Source: Polyangium sp. 15x6
GTDB taxonomy: Bacteria; Myxococcota_A; Polyangia; Polyangiales; Polyangiaceae
Assembly (NCBI RefSeq): GCF_029960785.1
Contig: NZ_JASBQE010000009.1
Coordinates: forward strand, 62,001 to 126,000
Length of the DNA stretch: 64,000 bases
Direction of reading: 5' to 3'
Positions within the stretch are counted from its first letter, which is position 1. Every line of letters starts with the position of its first letter. Under the pieces are notes generated by a model that worked only from the letters and a program-made list of their open reading frames with translations, did not search any database and was not told the DNA's origin. Made by a program: the position numbers and the translations under genes. Shown here piece after piece: positions 33,398-42,413 of this stretch.

Positions 33398-34893
33398 TCG
33401 CGCCCATCGAAAGGATTGGGGCGCTTCACGGACGACGGAGGTTTCTCCGAGGTCTTGTCCGTGATCGTGCTTTGCGGGCGGGGCTTTGAAAAGCCCCCCT
33501 GCGGCGCCTTGTTCATCGGGCGCGGCGCGGTTCGCACGTCTTCCACGACGGGCGGAGGCGTTTTCGTCTCGGCGGCCTCGACCGACGCCGCCGGCGTCAC
33601 CTTCGTGAATGCCGGGGCCAGCGTCGCCTCGATTCCCCCGCGCGCCGTGGCCGCGAGGACGTTCGACGCGCCAAACACGCGACGCAGACGAATCCCCGCG
33701 CCGCCGACGAGGACGATCGCCGCGACCATGGCGAAGAGCGGCACGGGCCGCAGCATTCGTTGCCATTTCGCCCCCGCGGGATCACGCGCGAGGATCGCGG
33801 TCGCGGCGACCGGCGGCGTCGAGTGCGGAGGCGGCAAGGGCACGCGCGGATCGGTCAACGTCGGGCTCGTGCTCGCGTCCGACGCTTGGTGCAGGGCGCG
33901 CGTGCTCGAAAATCGGTCCGCGGACGACCCGCGCGAAAGCAGGCGCACCGCGCGCTCGCTCGACGCAATGGCCCCGGGCTTTCCGAACGGCGAGAGCGCG
34001 ACCGCGAGCTCGCCGATGTTCGCGTACCTGTCGGCTGGGTTTTTCTGAAGGCAACGCAGGACCGCCGCGTCGAGCCCCGGCGGCACGTCGGGAAGACGCT
34101 CCTTCAGCGGCATCGGCGGGTCCTTCAGGATGGCCGCGCAGAGCTCCGGGAGGCTTTGCCAGGGGAATGGTCCTTCCCCCGCGATGAGCTCGTACAGCGT
34201 GACGCCGATGGACCAGATGTCCGAGCGAGGATCGGCGTCGCGCGTCGCCCGGAGCTGCTCGGGCGACATGTACATCGGCGATCCGATGACGGCGGAGGTC
34301 GTCGTGAGCGGCCCGCCGCGCTCCGACGCCCTATCATTGTCGACCGACAGCTTGGAAATACCGAAATCGAGCACCTTCACGGTGCGTGATCCGTCCGGGC
34401 GTCGGGCGAGGAAGAGGTTATCAGGCTTCAGATCACGATGGACGATCCCGAGGGAATGGGCCTCGGCGATCGCCTCGCACGCCTCGAGCACGTACGTGAC
34501 GGCGTCGTCGATGGGGAGGGGGCCGTTCCGGGTGACGTATGCGCCGAGATCCGAGCCTTCGAGCAGCTCGAGCACCATGTACGGCTGTCCGCTCGGCAAT
34601 CGCCCGATATCGAGCACGCGCGTCGCGTGCTCGTTCTGGATCATGGCCGCGGCGCGCGCCTCGCGGGCGAACCGGGCGACGACCTCCTCGTTCTGGGTGG
34701 CGGATTTCAGCAGGAATTTGAGCGCGACCCGGTGCCCGAGCTCCACGTGCGCGGCGGCCACGATGACGCCCATGCCGCCTTTGCCGAGGACGCGCAGGAC
34801 GCGATACTTGCCATCGAGGACGTCGCCGATGGCCACGGGCAGACCCGAAGGCTCGTCCTCCCACGACGAATCCGACCTGCGCTCGACCTGCAT
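33394..34893 (-). CDS. Membrane-anchored Ser/Thr protein kinase (PknB type)
   Basis: The 499-residue protein has a canonical N-terminal kinase domain. It has the Gly loop LGKGGMGV (36-43), catalytic Lys59 (VALKFLL), HRDLKPDN, DFGISKL and an activation segment ending MSPEQL. A Ser/Pro-rich linker of about 90 residues and one membrane segment (MLRPVPLFAMVAAIVLVGGA) follow, with a Pro/Lys-rich outer tail. I chose ATG 34893 (MQVERRSD), preceded by GGGGGGA; starts up to 34956 are possible. It leads an operon of three overlapping genes with the TPR/PEGA-type and C-type lectin proteins. This suggests a kinase coupled to envelope components. Confidence 0.92.
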   Translation of the reverse strand: MQVERRSDSSWEDEPSGLPVAIGDVLDGKYRVLRVLGKGGMGVIVAAAHVELGHRVALKFLLKSATQNEEVVARFAREARAAAMIQNEHATRVLDIGRLPSGQPYMVLELLEGSDLGAYVTRNGPLPIDDAVTYVLEACEAIAEAHSLGIVHRDLKPDNLFLARRPDGSRTVKVLDFGISKLSVDNDRASERGGPLTTTSAVIGSPMYMSPEQLRATRDADPRSDIWSIGVTLYELIAGEGPFPWQSLPELCAAILKDPPMPLKERLPDVPPGLDAAVLRCLQKNPADRYANIGELAVALSPFGKPGAIASSERAVRLLSRGSSADRFSSTRALHQASDASTSPTLTDPRVPLPPPHSTPPVAATAILARDPAGAKWQRMLRPVPLFAMVAAIVLVGGAGIRLRRVFGASNVLAATARGGIEATLAPAFTKVTPAASVEAAETKTPPPVVEDVRTAPRPMNKAPQGGFSKPRPQSTITDKTSEKPPSSVKRPNPFDGRE

Positions 34894-35082
34894 TCGTCCC
34901 CCCCGCCCGACGATCTCCCGTGCGACTGCGACCTCGCACACCATAGCGCAGCGCACCCCTCTCGCCCGTGCCTGAGCGCTGGTATTCTCCCGTACGGTGC
35001 TTTTTAGGAGGATACGAACGTCCGCGGCGTCGCGCGGGTTCGAATGGTGTGCGGCGTGGTGAGGGCGACGGAGGCGCGGGGA

Positions 35083-35619
35083 TCAGGCCGACATACTGGC
35101 AGGGCGCTGGACGATCCCTTCGATCGGCGTCGGACGAAGGATATTGTCGAACATGGGGCTCGTCCGTTCCACGGCGATCCGGATCTCTTCGAGCGTCGCG
35201 GCGTCGGCGTCGGTGTCCACGTCCACGGTATACCGGAGCTGCCCGAACCCGGGCCGGACGGAAGGCTCGAGCGCGAGATATCCGCGCAGGTCGAACGGCG
35301 CCTGCACCTTGATCACGAGCTTGTGATACGTGATCCCGCGGAGGCGCGCCTGCGTGACCCATCCAATGGTCAGGCACGATCCGAGCGCCGCGAGCAAGAG
35401 CTCCATCGGATCGACGTGTTGATCTTTTCCGCCGAGCGGCGTGGGCTCGTCGGTCTCGATCGTGAAGGACCTCGCCCGCGTCACGGCTTGCGCGCCGTCG
35501 CGCCATTCGGTCACGGTCTCGAAGCTCCCTTTCCCCGCTTCGGGCGCTCTCTCCACCGCGTCGCGCGTCTTTCGGAAGGTGTCGATGTCGAGGGTGCAGC
35601 ATCCACCAAGCGATTCCAT
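35083..35619 (-). CDS. OsmC-family protein
   Basis: The 178-residue protein has the OsmC/Ohr fold signature DPMELLLAALGSCLTIGW with the peroxidatic-type Cys82. The second Cys typical of Ohr and OsmC peroxidases is not found where expected (TSPMFDNIL), so thiol peroxidase activity is doubtful; other OsmC branches also lack it. I prefer ATG 35619 (MESLGGCC) because GGAGG lies 8 nt upstream; ATG 35634 would add five residues. It ends a run of minus-strand genes that includes the hydrolase 31 bp upstream, and it may be co-transcribed with it. Confidence 0.88.
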   Translation of the reverse strand: MESLGGCCTLDIDTFRKTRDAVERAPEAGKGSFETVTEWRDGAQAVTRARSFTIETDEPTPLGGKDQHVDPMELLLAALGSCLTIGWVTQARLRGITYHKLVIKVQAPFDLRGYLALEPSVRPGFGQLRYTVDVDTDADAATLEEIRIAVERTSPMFDNILRPTPIEGIVQRPASMSA

Positions 35620-35650
35620 GCTCCTGACCTCCATCGAGCGGCGCGCCCCC

Positions 35651-36511
35651 TCAAGAAAGGGTGCGCAAGAACTCGAGCAAGACGGCGTCGAATCGAGCCG
35701 GCTCCTCGAACTGTGGATTGTGTCCGCTTTGCTCGAAGATGTCGAGACGGCCTCGCGGCAGCTTCTTGCTGGCCTCCGCCCAGAGCTCGACAGGGCAGAC
35801 GTAATCGTAAAGGCCGCTCAGGGCGAGGACGGGGCAAGGAATCTTGCCGAGGGAAGGAACGAGGCTCCAGCGCTCGGCCTCCGGGAGGATGACCGATTGC
35901 ATGTAGCGGGCAAACCCCTTCGGAACGCCGCCCCAGAGGGCGCCGGCGTCGAGCGCCGGGTCATTCCAGACGAGCGGATGCAAGGCGAGATATTGCCGCA
36001 GGACGACCTCGTCGGCATCCATGGCGCTCGTATCGAGGGCGTGGAATTCGGCTTGTTTTTGGGCGAGGAGCTCCTTCTTTTGCGCATTCGCCTCCGCCTC
36101 CCAGCGAGCGATCCCCACGCTCATGGCGCGGCTGAAATCGGGCACGCTCGCCACGGAGACGACGGCGGCCGCGTGCTCGGGGTGGCGAAATCCGAACTCG
36201 AGCGCGATGCCGCCGTGGTTCGAATGACCCATCACGACGGCGCGATCGATCCCGAGTTTGTCGCGTACGACGTCGATGTCGTCGGCGAGCGTCGCGTACG
36301 TCGATCCCTCGGGCGTGCCGGTCGATCGCCCCGTCCCTCGCATTTCGACATAGACGAACGAATGGGCATCGAGGAGCCGCCGGGAGAACGTGCGCCGGTA
36401 GAATTCGATCCCGCCGCCCGTGGGGACGAGGATCGGAGGGCCCGAGCCCTCCGTGAAAACGTGGAGCTCCACGTCGCCCACGCGAACGAACCTGCTCGTG
36501 GTTTCGGTCAT
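35651..36511 (-). CDS. Alpha/beta hydrolase
   Basis: The 286-residue protein has the alpha/beta-hydrolase fold. It has an oxyanion-loop segment ILVPTGGG, a strand ending VEMRGTGRST, the nucleophile elbow GHSNHGG with Ser97, a cap region rich in helices (about 130-215), and the acid and base segments LSGLYDYVCP and QSGHNPQFE. It resembles the proline iminopeptidase / haloalkane dehalogenase-like group, but the substrate cannot be named. No signal peptide is seen. It starts at ATG 36511, 25 bp behind the stop of the low-complexity lipoprotein gene on the same strand. Confidence 0.9.
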   Translation of the reverse strand: MTETTSRFVRVGDVELHVFTEGSGPPILVPTGGGIEFYRRTFSRRLLDAHSFVYVEMRGTGRSTGTPEGSTYATLADDIDVVRDKLGIDRAVVMGHSNHGGIALEFGFRHPEHAAAVVSVASVPDFSRAMSVGIARWEAEANAQKKELLAQKQAEFHALDTSAMDADEVVLRQYLALHPLVWNDPALDAGALWGGVPKGFARYMQSVILPEAERWSLVPSLGKIPCPVLALSGLYDYVCPVELWAEASKKLPRGRLDIFEQSGHNPQFEEPARFDAVLLEFLRTLS

Positions 36512-36536
36512 GGTCGAGTCTGTAGCAGAAAATCGT

Positions 36537-37904
36537 TCAGAACGTGCCGACGCAGCCCACGCCGCCGCCCTTGCCGCCCACGTGCGGGCCGCACTGGAGG
36601 GTCAAGGCCGGCGCGCGTCCCACCTTCGGGCATTCGAGGTCGGGCGTCGAGCGCGACAGCGCGAAGACCACGATCCCCGTGGTGAGCGCGGCGGTTCCGA
36701 GGATGTACCCCACGACCTGGAGGCCGGTCGTCACCTTGATCCCGGATTCGATCGAGGGACATTCGGGGCTCGCGCCCGACCCGCCGCAGAGGTTGGCGTC
36801 GAAATTGTCGAGCCTGCCCGAATGCACGACCGAGGCCGCAATCGCGCCGCCCATCACCGCGAGGCCTCCGACGCCCACCACGATGGGCCAGACGGGCGCC
36901 GTGACCGCGGCGACGGGCGCCGCGACCGCGCCGACGGGCGCCGTGACCGCGCCGACCGGCGCCGAGAGATTCGGGGCGCCGATGTTGGGATTGGGCACGT
37001 TGAGGGAAGGATTGGGCGCCTCGAGCCCAGGATTGGGCGCCGAGAGCCCTCCGGTGAGTCCTCCGGTGAGCCCTCCGACAGGCGCCGTGAGTCCGCCGAC
37101 CGCCCCCGTGAGTTGTCCCGTCGGTTTGCCGAGCCCGCCCGCGAGCCCGCCGACCGTCCCGGTGAGGCCTCCGGCCGCGATGCCAATGCCCGGCGTATCC
37201 AGGTTCGCGCTCGCGCGGGCAATGGCGCCCACGGCGACGCGCGCGCGGACCGTCAGGTCGGGCTTTCCAGGCGGGCGGACCACGACCGACACGTCCCCCG
37301 GCGCGAGGTAAATGGGCGACGCCATGGGCAATTTCGCGGCGATTTGCCCGCGCACGAGCACGAGGGCCCCCGGCACGCCGCCCTCCAGGACGAGGCCGCC
37401 GAGCTTGCCCGAAAGCTCGCCGAGCGCCGCGTCGATTTTCGCGCGGACCGGCTCGTAGGCCGCGCGCGCCTCCGCGCGGAATCGATGCAGCGCGAGCCAG
37501 GCCTCGTCGAGGCGCCCGGCGGCCTGCAGCGCGAGGCCGAGATCCCCGAGGATCGTCACGTCGCCCGAGAGCTCGAACGCGCGCTCGAGATCCGGCAGCG
37601 CCTCCCGCAGACGACCCGCGTCGATGTTCACCTTGGCCCGTGCGCGCAGCTCGGCGGCCTCGCGGAGCTGCGCCTCGGCCCGCGGCGGCTCGACGTTTGC
37701 CCTCGCATCGGCGGCCGCATCCACGCGCGCGCCGGCCGTCCCGCTCACGCCTGCATCCACGCGAGGCGCTTGTGCCGCCACGTCTCCGGAGATCGCGGGT
37801 CGACAGTTTTCCGCGGTGGATCCGCAGCCCAGCGGGCCGGCGGCGAAGAACATCGTGAGGAGCAACGGAGCGACGGGAAAGGATCGACGCGTCGAGGCCA
37901 TCAT
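36537..37904 (-). CDS. Lipoprotein with TPR-like region and hydrophobic Gly/Pro/Val repeats
   Basis: The 455-residue protein starts with a signal peptide and the lipobox AAGPLGC. An Ala/Arg-rich helical part (about 75-170) looks TPR-like (AGRLREALPDLERAFELSGD). A beta-rich PEGA-like part follows (VRGQIAAKLPMASPIYLAPG). Residues about 240-345 are low-complexity: GGLTG-type steps, then PNPGLEAPNPSLNVPNPNIG, then APVGAVTAPVGAVAAPV. Two membrane-like helices close the chain. Its function is unknown. The ATG pair at 37904/37901 follows the promoter at 37915-37942 so closely that the transcript would have almost no leader. Confidence 0.78.
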   Translation of the reverse strand: MMASTRRSFPVAPLLLTMFFAAGPLGCGSTAENCRPAISGDVAAQAPRVDAGVSGTAGARVDAAADARANVEPPRAEAQLREAAELRARAKVNIDAGRLREALPDLERAFELSGDVTILGDLGLALQAAGRLDEAWLALHRFRAEARAAYEPVRAKIDAALGELSGKLGGLVLEGGVPGALVLVRGQIAAKLPMASPIYLAPGDVSVVVRPPGKPDLTVRARVAVGAIARASANLDTPGIGIAAGGLTGTVGGLAGGLGKPTGQLTGAVGGLTAPVGGLTGGLTGGLSAPNPGLEAPNPSLNVPNPNIGAPNLSAPVGAVTAPVGAVAAPVAAVTAPVWPIVVGVGGLAVMGGAIAASVVHSGRLDNFDANLCGGSGASPECPSIESGIKVTTGLQVVGYILGTAALTTGIVVFALSRSTPDLECPKVGRAPALTLQCGPHVGGKGGGVGCVGTF

Positions 37905-37914
37905 CCTTTCAGCT

Positions 37915-37942
37915 ATTATCACAGCCGATGCAGCGTAATCAA
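37915..37942 (-). promoter_or_regulatory. Sigma70-like promoter for the low-complexity lipoprotein gene
   Basis: Read on the minus strand, TTGATT (37942-37937) and GATAAT (37920-37915) are 16 bp apart, and the -10 is preceded by TGT (extended -10). The surrounding 60 bp are A+T-rich compared with the rest of the window. Transcription would begin near 37908, about 4-7 nt before the ATG pair, giving a leaderless or nearly leaderless mRNA. Confidence 0.55.
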
Positions 37943-38001
37943 TATAAAGCAATGATACGGTACGATTGCGCGCTGCGGCAATGTTTGGTTCCGCCGTGGG
38001 C

Positions 38002-38565
38002 TCACCGCGTGATGCCAAAAACGCCAAACAGGCCGCCGATCGGCGCGGCCACATGGGACGGAACGAAGAGCGCGCGTGCGTCGAGCCCCGCGTGCAGAGC
38101 CCCGAAACGAAAGAGAAAGTCGACACCGGGGCCGAGCGCGAACCGCGGCTCGATCCCTTCGCGCATCGCACCGCCGAGCTCAGCCTCGTCGACAATGAAG
38201 AAAGAACCGAGGATGAGCCTCGGCCTCACGAGCAGTCGCCCCGCGAGGATCGTCCGATCGTAACCGGCTGCGGCGTGCACGAACACGGAGCGCCGCCGCG
38301 ACCAGTAGACGAGCGAATCGTTCGCGGCCGATTCGATGCTGCCCACGTGATACGCCGCGCCGAGCTCGACGTGTATCGGCACGCGGAACGTCCATCCCCC
38401 GATGAGCCCGGTTGCCGCGCCGAGGTACGACTGCCCGGTGGTCCACGACGTGGCATACCCGAGGCGGGCATCGACACTCCATCGATGCCCCGTTTCACCA
38501 TGGGCGGTTTGCGTGAACAGGGTGGTCACGAGAGAGACCAGGAAGGCGCACGTCAATCGTGACAC
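38002..38565 (-). CDS. Probable outer-membrane beta-barrel protein
   Basis: The 187-residue protein has a signal peptide (MSRLTCAFLVSLVTTLFTQTAHG). Alternating hydrophobic strands with aromatic girdle residues follow (WSVDARLGYATSWT, VPIHVELGAAYHVG, RRSVFVHAAAGYDR, VDFLFRFGALHAGLDARALF), as in small 8-stranded barrels. No specific family was recognised. I chose GTG 38565, which has GAGG 4 nt upstream and overlaps the end of the phosphatase gene by 13 bp; TTG 38556, overlapping that gene's stop as TTGA, is the alternative. Co-translation with the phosphatase lipoprotein is likely. Confidence 0.75.
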   Translation of the reverse strand: MSRLTCAFLVSLVTTLFTQTAHGETGHRWSVDARLGYATSWTTGQSYLGAATGLIGGWTFRVPIHVELGAAYHVGSIESAANDSLVYWSRRRSVFVHAAAGYDRTILAGRLLVRPRLILGSFFIVDEAELGGAMREGIEPRFALGPGVDFLFRFGALHAGLDARALFVPSHVAAPIGGLFGVFGITR

Positions 38566-39509
38566 GCCGCCTCGCCCTCGTCGGCGAACGAGCCACCCGC
38601 GGCTGGGACGAATCGCCACGCGTATCCTTCCGACCGGAGCTCGAGCCGCAGGACGCCGTGTGTATCGAGATTCCTTACCTCGCTCCCGGCGTGGACCTCG
38701 TCGACGGCGTGGAGCGGCATCTTCCCGCCGGTGCCGACGACGAACCCGCGCATTCCTCGCGCGACGTCGATTTGTCCCTCGGCATTCATCGGCGCGAATC
38801 GCTCGTAAAGGTGCGCGTGGCCGGCGAGGACGACGTCGGCGCCGGCGTCTTGCAAGATCCTCCAGAGGTCGCGCATGGAATCGGCGCTCCCGTGCTCCCC
38901 GGAGGTGAAACGCGGGTGATGCCACATTGCGAGCGTGCAGCGCGACGGATGCGCCGCGAGGTCCCCTTTGAGCCAGCGCGCCTGTGGCGAATCCGGGCCA
39001 CAGCCACCGAAATCGTCCGGCACCGAGGCGGGCACGTCGAGATCGCCGCCGCAATTGGAATTCAGCATCACGACGTGCCAGGCGCCGATGTCGAAGCTCG
39101 CGCGCCCCTCGAAAGGCGCCCCCGCGCCGCCGCAGAAATAAGCGAAGAACGGCCCGGCGCGCGGCGCGTGATATTCGTGGTTCCCCACGACGGCGCGTGT
39201 GATCGGGCGAAACTTGCCCCAGCTCGGGTGATAACAATCGAGAAACTCGTCGAGCGTGCCGTCGGGATACGTCGTGTCCCCGAGCGTGAACACCGCGTCC
39301 GGCCCGATCTGCTCGACGAGGGCGGCCGTCTCCTCCTGCCGCCCCCCGGGACACTCGGCGATATCGCCGGCCGCCACGATCACGGCGGCCGAGGGATCCT
39401 TCGGCGTCACGGGGAGCGCGGGGGAAGCGTCACACGGCGGGAGTTCGCGGGTGCGGGAGCAGCCGGAAACGTAAATCGCCGCGAGGGCGAGCGCGCGGAG
39501 CGCCCGCAT
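38553..39509 (-). CDS. Metallophosphoesterase lipoprotein (purple acid phosphatase-like)
   Basis: This 318-residue lipoprotein (lipobox near YVSGC, residue 17) carries the complete metallophosphoesterase motif set: AAGDIAE, GDTTYPDG, GNHEYHAP, MWHHPRFTSG and GHAHLYERF. The Tyr after GDTT and the GHAHLYER block match the purple-acid-phosphatase/alkaline-phosphatase-like branch that acts outside the cytoplasm. It probably hydrolyses phosphate esters in the periplasm or at the surface. A GTG at 39512 precedes ATG 39509, and either may start it. It overlaps the downstream beta-barrel gene. Confidence 0.9.
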   Translation of the reverse strand: MRALRALALAAIYVSGCSRTRELPPCDASPALPVTPKDPSAAVIVAAGDIAECPGGRQEETAALVEQIGPDAVFTLGDTTYPDGTLDEFLDCYHPSWGKFRPITRAVVGNHEYHAPRAGPFFAYFCGGAGAPFEGRASFDIGAWHVVMLNSNCGGDLDVPASVPDDFGGCGPDSPQARWLKGDLAAHPSRCTLAMWHHPRFTSGEHGSADSMRDLWRILQDAGADVVLAGHAHLYERFAPMNAEGQIDVARGMRGFVVGTGGKMPLHAVDEVHAGSEVRNLDTHGVLRLELRSEGYAWRFVPAAGGSFADEGEAACHD

Positions 39510-39537
39510 CACGTGCCCTCGATGGCGAGGAAGCTCG

Positions 39538-41493
39538 TCATTCCTTCCAGCGCTCGGCGAGCTCGGGGAGCACGGTCACGGACATTTGCACGAGGTGCGC
39601 CATGTGCTGATCGGGCGTTTGTCCCGAATAACCACGCACGTGCAATCCGCCTTTTTTCGCTTCCGTTGTCTGTTCGAGCCGCGTCTCCTGCGCCCCCTTG
39701 TTGAACGCCGTGAGCGCGGCCTTCGTGGTCACGCGCGGCGGCGTCGCTTGCGCTGGCGCGCGCTCGGCGCCCACGTCGCGCAGGAGCGCGTCCGCGCTCT
39801 CCCCCGAGCTCGCGTACTCCGTGCCCCCGATGTCCGAGTGCGTGATCGAAAAGAGCCGCTTCCCCTCGGCCGCGAGCTTCGCGAATCGCGAGAACGGCGC
39901 GAGTCGGAGAGGATCGACGGTCTTCGCCTTCGGGTCGAGGTAGGCCGCGTGAATCCCGTCGAGCACCAGCACCGAATCGATCCGCTCGACGTTTTTCGCG
40001 ACGTCGAGGAGCTTCGCGAGCGCTCCATACCCCGCGCTCCACGAGCCGAGCGCCACGCGCCGCACCTTGGCGTCGCGCAGCCCATGTTTCCTCGCCATGT
40101 CCTGGATCTTGTCGATCGTCTGGTCGAGCACGCCCACGACCGAGAACTTGTCCTCGTACGGCCCGGAGCCATTGCCCAGGTTCACCGTGTACACGAGCGC
40201 GTTCAGCCCGGCCGCGGTGGCGCTCTCCTCGACGAGATTCGTGTTGCCGTGGAAATGCATGTACAGGTCGAACGCGCCGTCGTCGGAGCGGAACTTCGGC
40301 GGGACGTGCAGGAGGCCGCCGTTCACGAAGACGTGGCCTTCGCGCTTCAACTTGTAATCGGCGCGCTGCTCGGGCGGCAGCTCGGGCTTCGGCGGGAGCT
40401 TCGGCGGCGGCATGTGCTTGGCGCGCAAGAGCTCGGGGGGGCTGCCGGTCGCCGCGGCGACGCCGCCCGTGATCGCGGCTCCGAGCACGAGCGAGGCGAC
40501 GACGCTTCCGATCAGCGCATTTCGCGCCGGTCGTGACATCGCCGGCGCCGCGGAGCTGTCCTTCCGCGAGCGGACGAGCCAGAACGCCGCGCCCGCGAGG
40601 AAGGCCGCCGTGAGCGAAATCGTCCCGAAAAACCCGCCGATGAGCCGCAACGCGCCGACGTTCGTGATGGCGAGCAGCACGAGCGAGAGGACGGCCGCGA
40701 CGGCCGCGACCAGGGCCACGTGCTCGAATCCGAGCGCCTTCGAGCTGCCGACCTTCACGGATCCGAGCATCGTCGACGCGCGCGCGGCGAGCTCCGCGGG
40801 AATCGCTCCCTCTGCCGGCGCCGTCTTCGGGGGCGGCGGAATGACGGCCGGGGCTTCGGGCTCGTTCACCGTCGCGGCCAATCCATCGGAGGCCACCGGC
40901 GGCAGATCCTCAGGCCCGGCGGGCGCCGTGGTTTCGACGGCCGGAGCTGCGGGCACGGTGACTTCGAGGGGTTTTGCCTCGACGGCCGGAGGCTCGGCCG
41001 CCGGAGGATCGACCGGGACGGTCGCCGCGAGCGCATCGGCCTTTTCCGACGCATTGGCCGCGGGCTCCGGCGGCGCGGCGCGGATCAAGGTGGGACCGTC
41101 GAGGACGGGCGGCGGCGTGGGCGCCGGCAAAACGTTCGTCGCTGCGACCGGCGCGGGCTCGGGCTTCGGCGCCGCCGGCTCCGGCGCGGCGGCTCGATGC
41201 GCGCCCGTGACGATGGGGAGCGGACCTCCATTCGGCGGCAGCAAGATCGTATCCACTTGCCCCGCGAGTGAACCCGGCTTTTTCGCGGGAGCCTTCGCCT
41301 CGGCGGGCGGCGGCGCCGCGACGTCGGCGGTCCCGGGGACCTTCATCGCCGGCAAGGTCTGGTCGCGCGGAATCGCGTCGATCGGCACGAAGCCCTTTGC
41401 GCAACGCGGGCACGTCGTCTGCACGCGCAATGCTTCGGTCTCGATGGATAGTTTCTGCCCGCAGAAGGGGCAGTACAGTTGGATCGCTGCCAT
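39538..41493 (-). CDS. Zinc-ribbon membrane protein with C-terminal alpha/beta-hydrolase domain
   Basis: The 651-residue protein starts with a zinc ribbon using C8/C11 and C28/C31 (YCPFCGQKL, TCPRCAKGF). A long Pro/Ala-rich disordered linker of about 180 residues follows. Three membrane helices lie at roughly 255-360. The C-terminal exported domain (from about 400) has a hydrolase look: an oxyanion segment YMHFHGNTNL, a nucleophile elbow GSWSAGYGA near residue 483, VLVLDGIHAAY and a last His in QHMAHLVQ. The zinc ribbon would be cytoplasmic and the hydrolase on the other side of the membrane. The fusion suggests regulated surface hydrolysis. The substrate is unknown. Confidence 0.83.
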   Translation of the reverse strand: MAAIQLYCPFCGQKLSIETEALRVQTTCPRCAKGFVPIDAIPRDQTLPAMKVPGTADVAAPPPAEAKAPAKKPGSLAGQVDTILLPPNGGPLPIVTGAHRAAAPEPAAPKPEPAPVAATNVLPAPTPPPVLDGPTLIRAAPPEPAANASEKADALAATVPVDPPAAEPPAVEAKPLEVTVPAAPAVETTAPAGPEDLPPVASDGLAATVNEPEAPAVIPPPPKTAPAEGAIPAELAARASTMLGSVKVGSSKALGFEHVALVAAVAAVLSLVLLAITNVGALRLIGGFFGTISLTAAFLAGAAFWLVRSRKDSSAAPAMSRPARNALIGSVVASLVLGAAITGGVAAATGSPPELLRAKHMPPPKLPPKPELPPEQRADYKLKREGHVFVNGGLLHVPPKFRSDDGAFDLYMHFHGNTNLVEESATAAGLNALVYTVNLGNGSGPYEDKFSVVGVLDQTIDKIQDMARKHGLRDAKVRRVALGSWSAGYGALAKLLDVAKNVERIDSVLVLDGIHAAYLDPKAKTVDPLRLAPFSRFAKLAAEGKRLFSITHSDIGGTEYASSGESADALLRDVGAERAPAQATPPRVTTKAALTAFNKGAQETRLEQTTEAKKGGLHVRGYSGQTPDQHMAHLVQMSVTVLPELAERWKE

Positions 41494-41735
41494 GTCGTCC
41501 GACGACCGAGGCTATCCGAAGAGCCCGCCGGGCAGAAGCGGGGAATCCGTCCTCGGATCGTGCGACATCAAACGATCTCGGTGGGTTTTTCCAACTATCG
41601 CGTAAAGATGTCAGGAGCCGCCCGACCCTCCGAGCCCCGGTCCGCCCCCGCGCTCGCTGGGGTCGCCCGGTGCGTTCGGGCCGGAAACGAACTCCAGCAC
41701 GACCCCGCACGTCTCGTCGGCGGGGACACGCGCTT

Positions 41736-42413
41736 TCAGGCGGTGAATCCCTGCAATCGCACGTGGCCGAAGCCCGCCGAGCGCAGGCCCATCATCGAGA
41801 CCGGGCTCACCTCCACGCCGGGATCGTCTCGCTCCACGAGGACCGCCACGATCTCTTTCGTCTCGGCATGGCGAGCGAAGACGACGAGCGCCGTCGCGAG
41901 CATGGCCCCCGTGATGGGCTTCTTGCTCCCGTCCAGCACGAAATCGGAGCCGTCCGGCCGCGCGGTCGTACGAAAGGAGAATGGATCGGCGCCTTCACTC
42001 CACGCAAAGGCGATGAACGCCCGACCCTCCTGCAAAGGGCGCAAATACCGCTCTCTCAGATCGTCCCGCCCGAGCTGGGACAGCATGTCGCCCATCGTGC
42101 CGCAAAGCGCGAGGAGCGCGGGCAGCCCGAGGTCCTCGCCGAGAAACCCGCATTCGTGAAGCAGCCACCCCCATTCGATCCACGCCTCGCTCTTCCCCGC
42201 GAGCGGAAGGCGCGACATCCACCCGAGCCGCGCGATGTCCCCGAGCACCTCGAGGGGAAGCGGACGCGCGTCACGATCGCGGTCCCGGGCCACCGCGTTG
42301 ATTCGCTCGGCGAGGAACGGGCCCAGCGTGCGCCGTACCTCGTCCGCGGATGCTGCGGGGCCAAAGGGGCCGACAAGGGCGTTCCCCCCCTGGCACGGAC
42401 GCCAAGCATCCAT
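41736..42413 (-). pseudogene. Truncated acyl-CoA dehydrogenase (C-terminal domain missing)
   Basis: The 225-residue frame matches the N-terminal helical and middle beta domains of an acyl-CoA dehydrogenase. It has helices around ADEVRRTLGPFLAERINAVA, the segment AFAWSEGADPFSFRT where the FAD/substrate loop lies, FVLDGSKKPITGAMLA and VSMMGLRSAGFGHVRL. It then stops at LQGFTA, where normal family members continue for about 150 residues with the catalytic-base helical domain. Downstream sequence to 41494 shows no such domain in any frame. A decayed gene or a natural half-enzyme are both possible; I favour decay. The start ATG 42413 is a guess. Confidence 0.6.
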
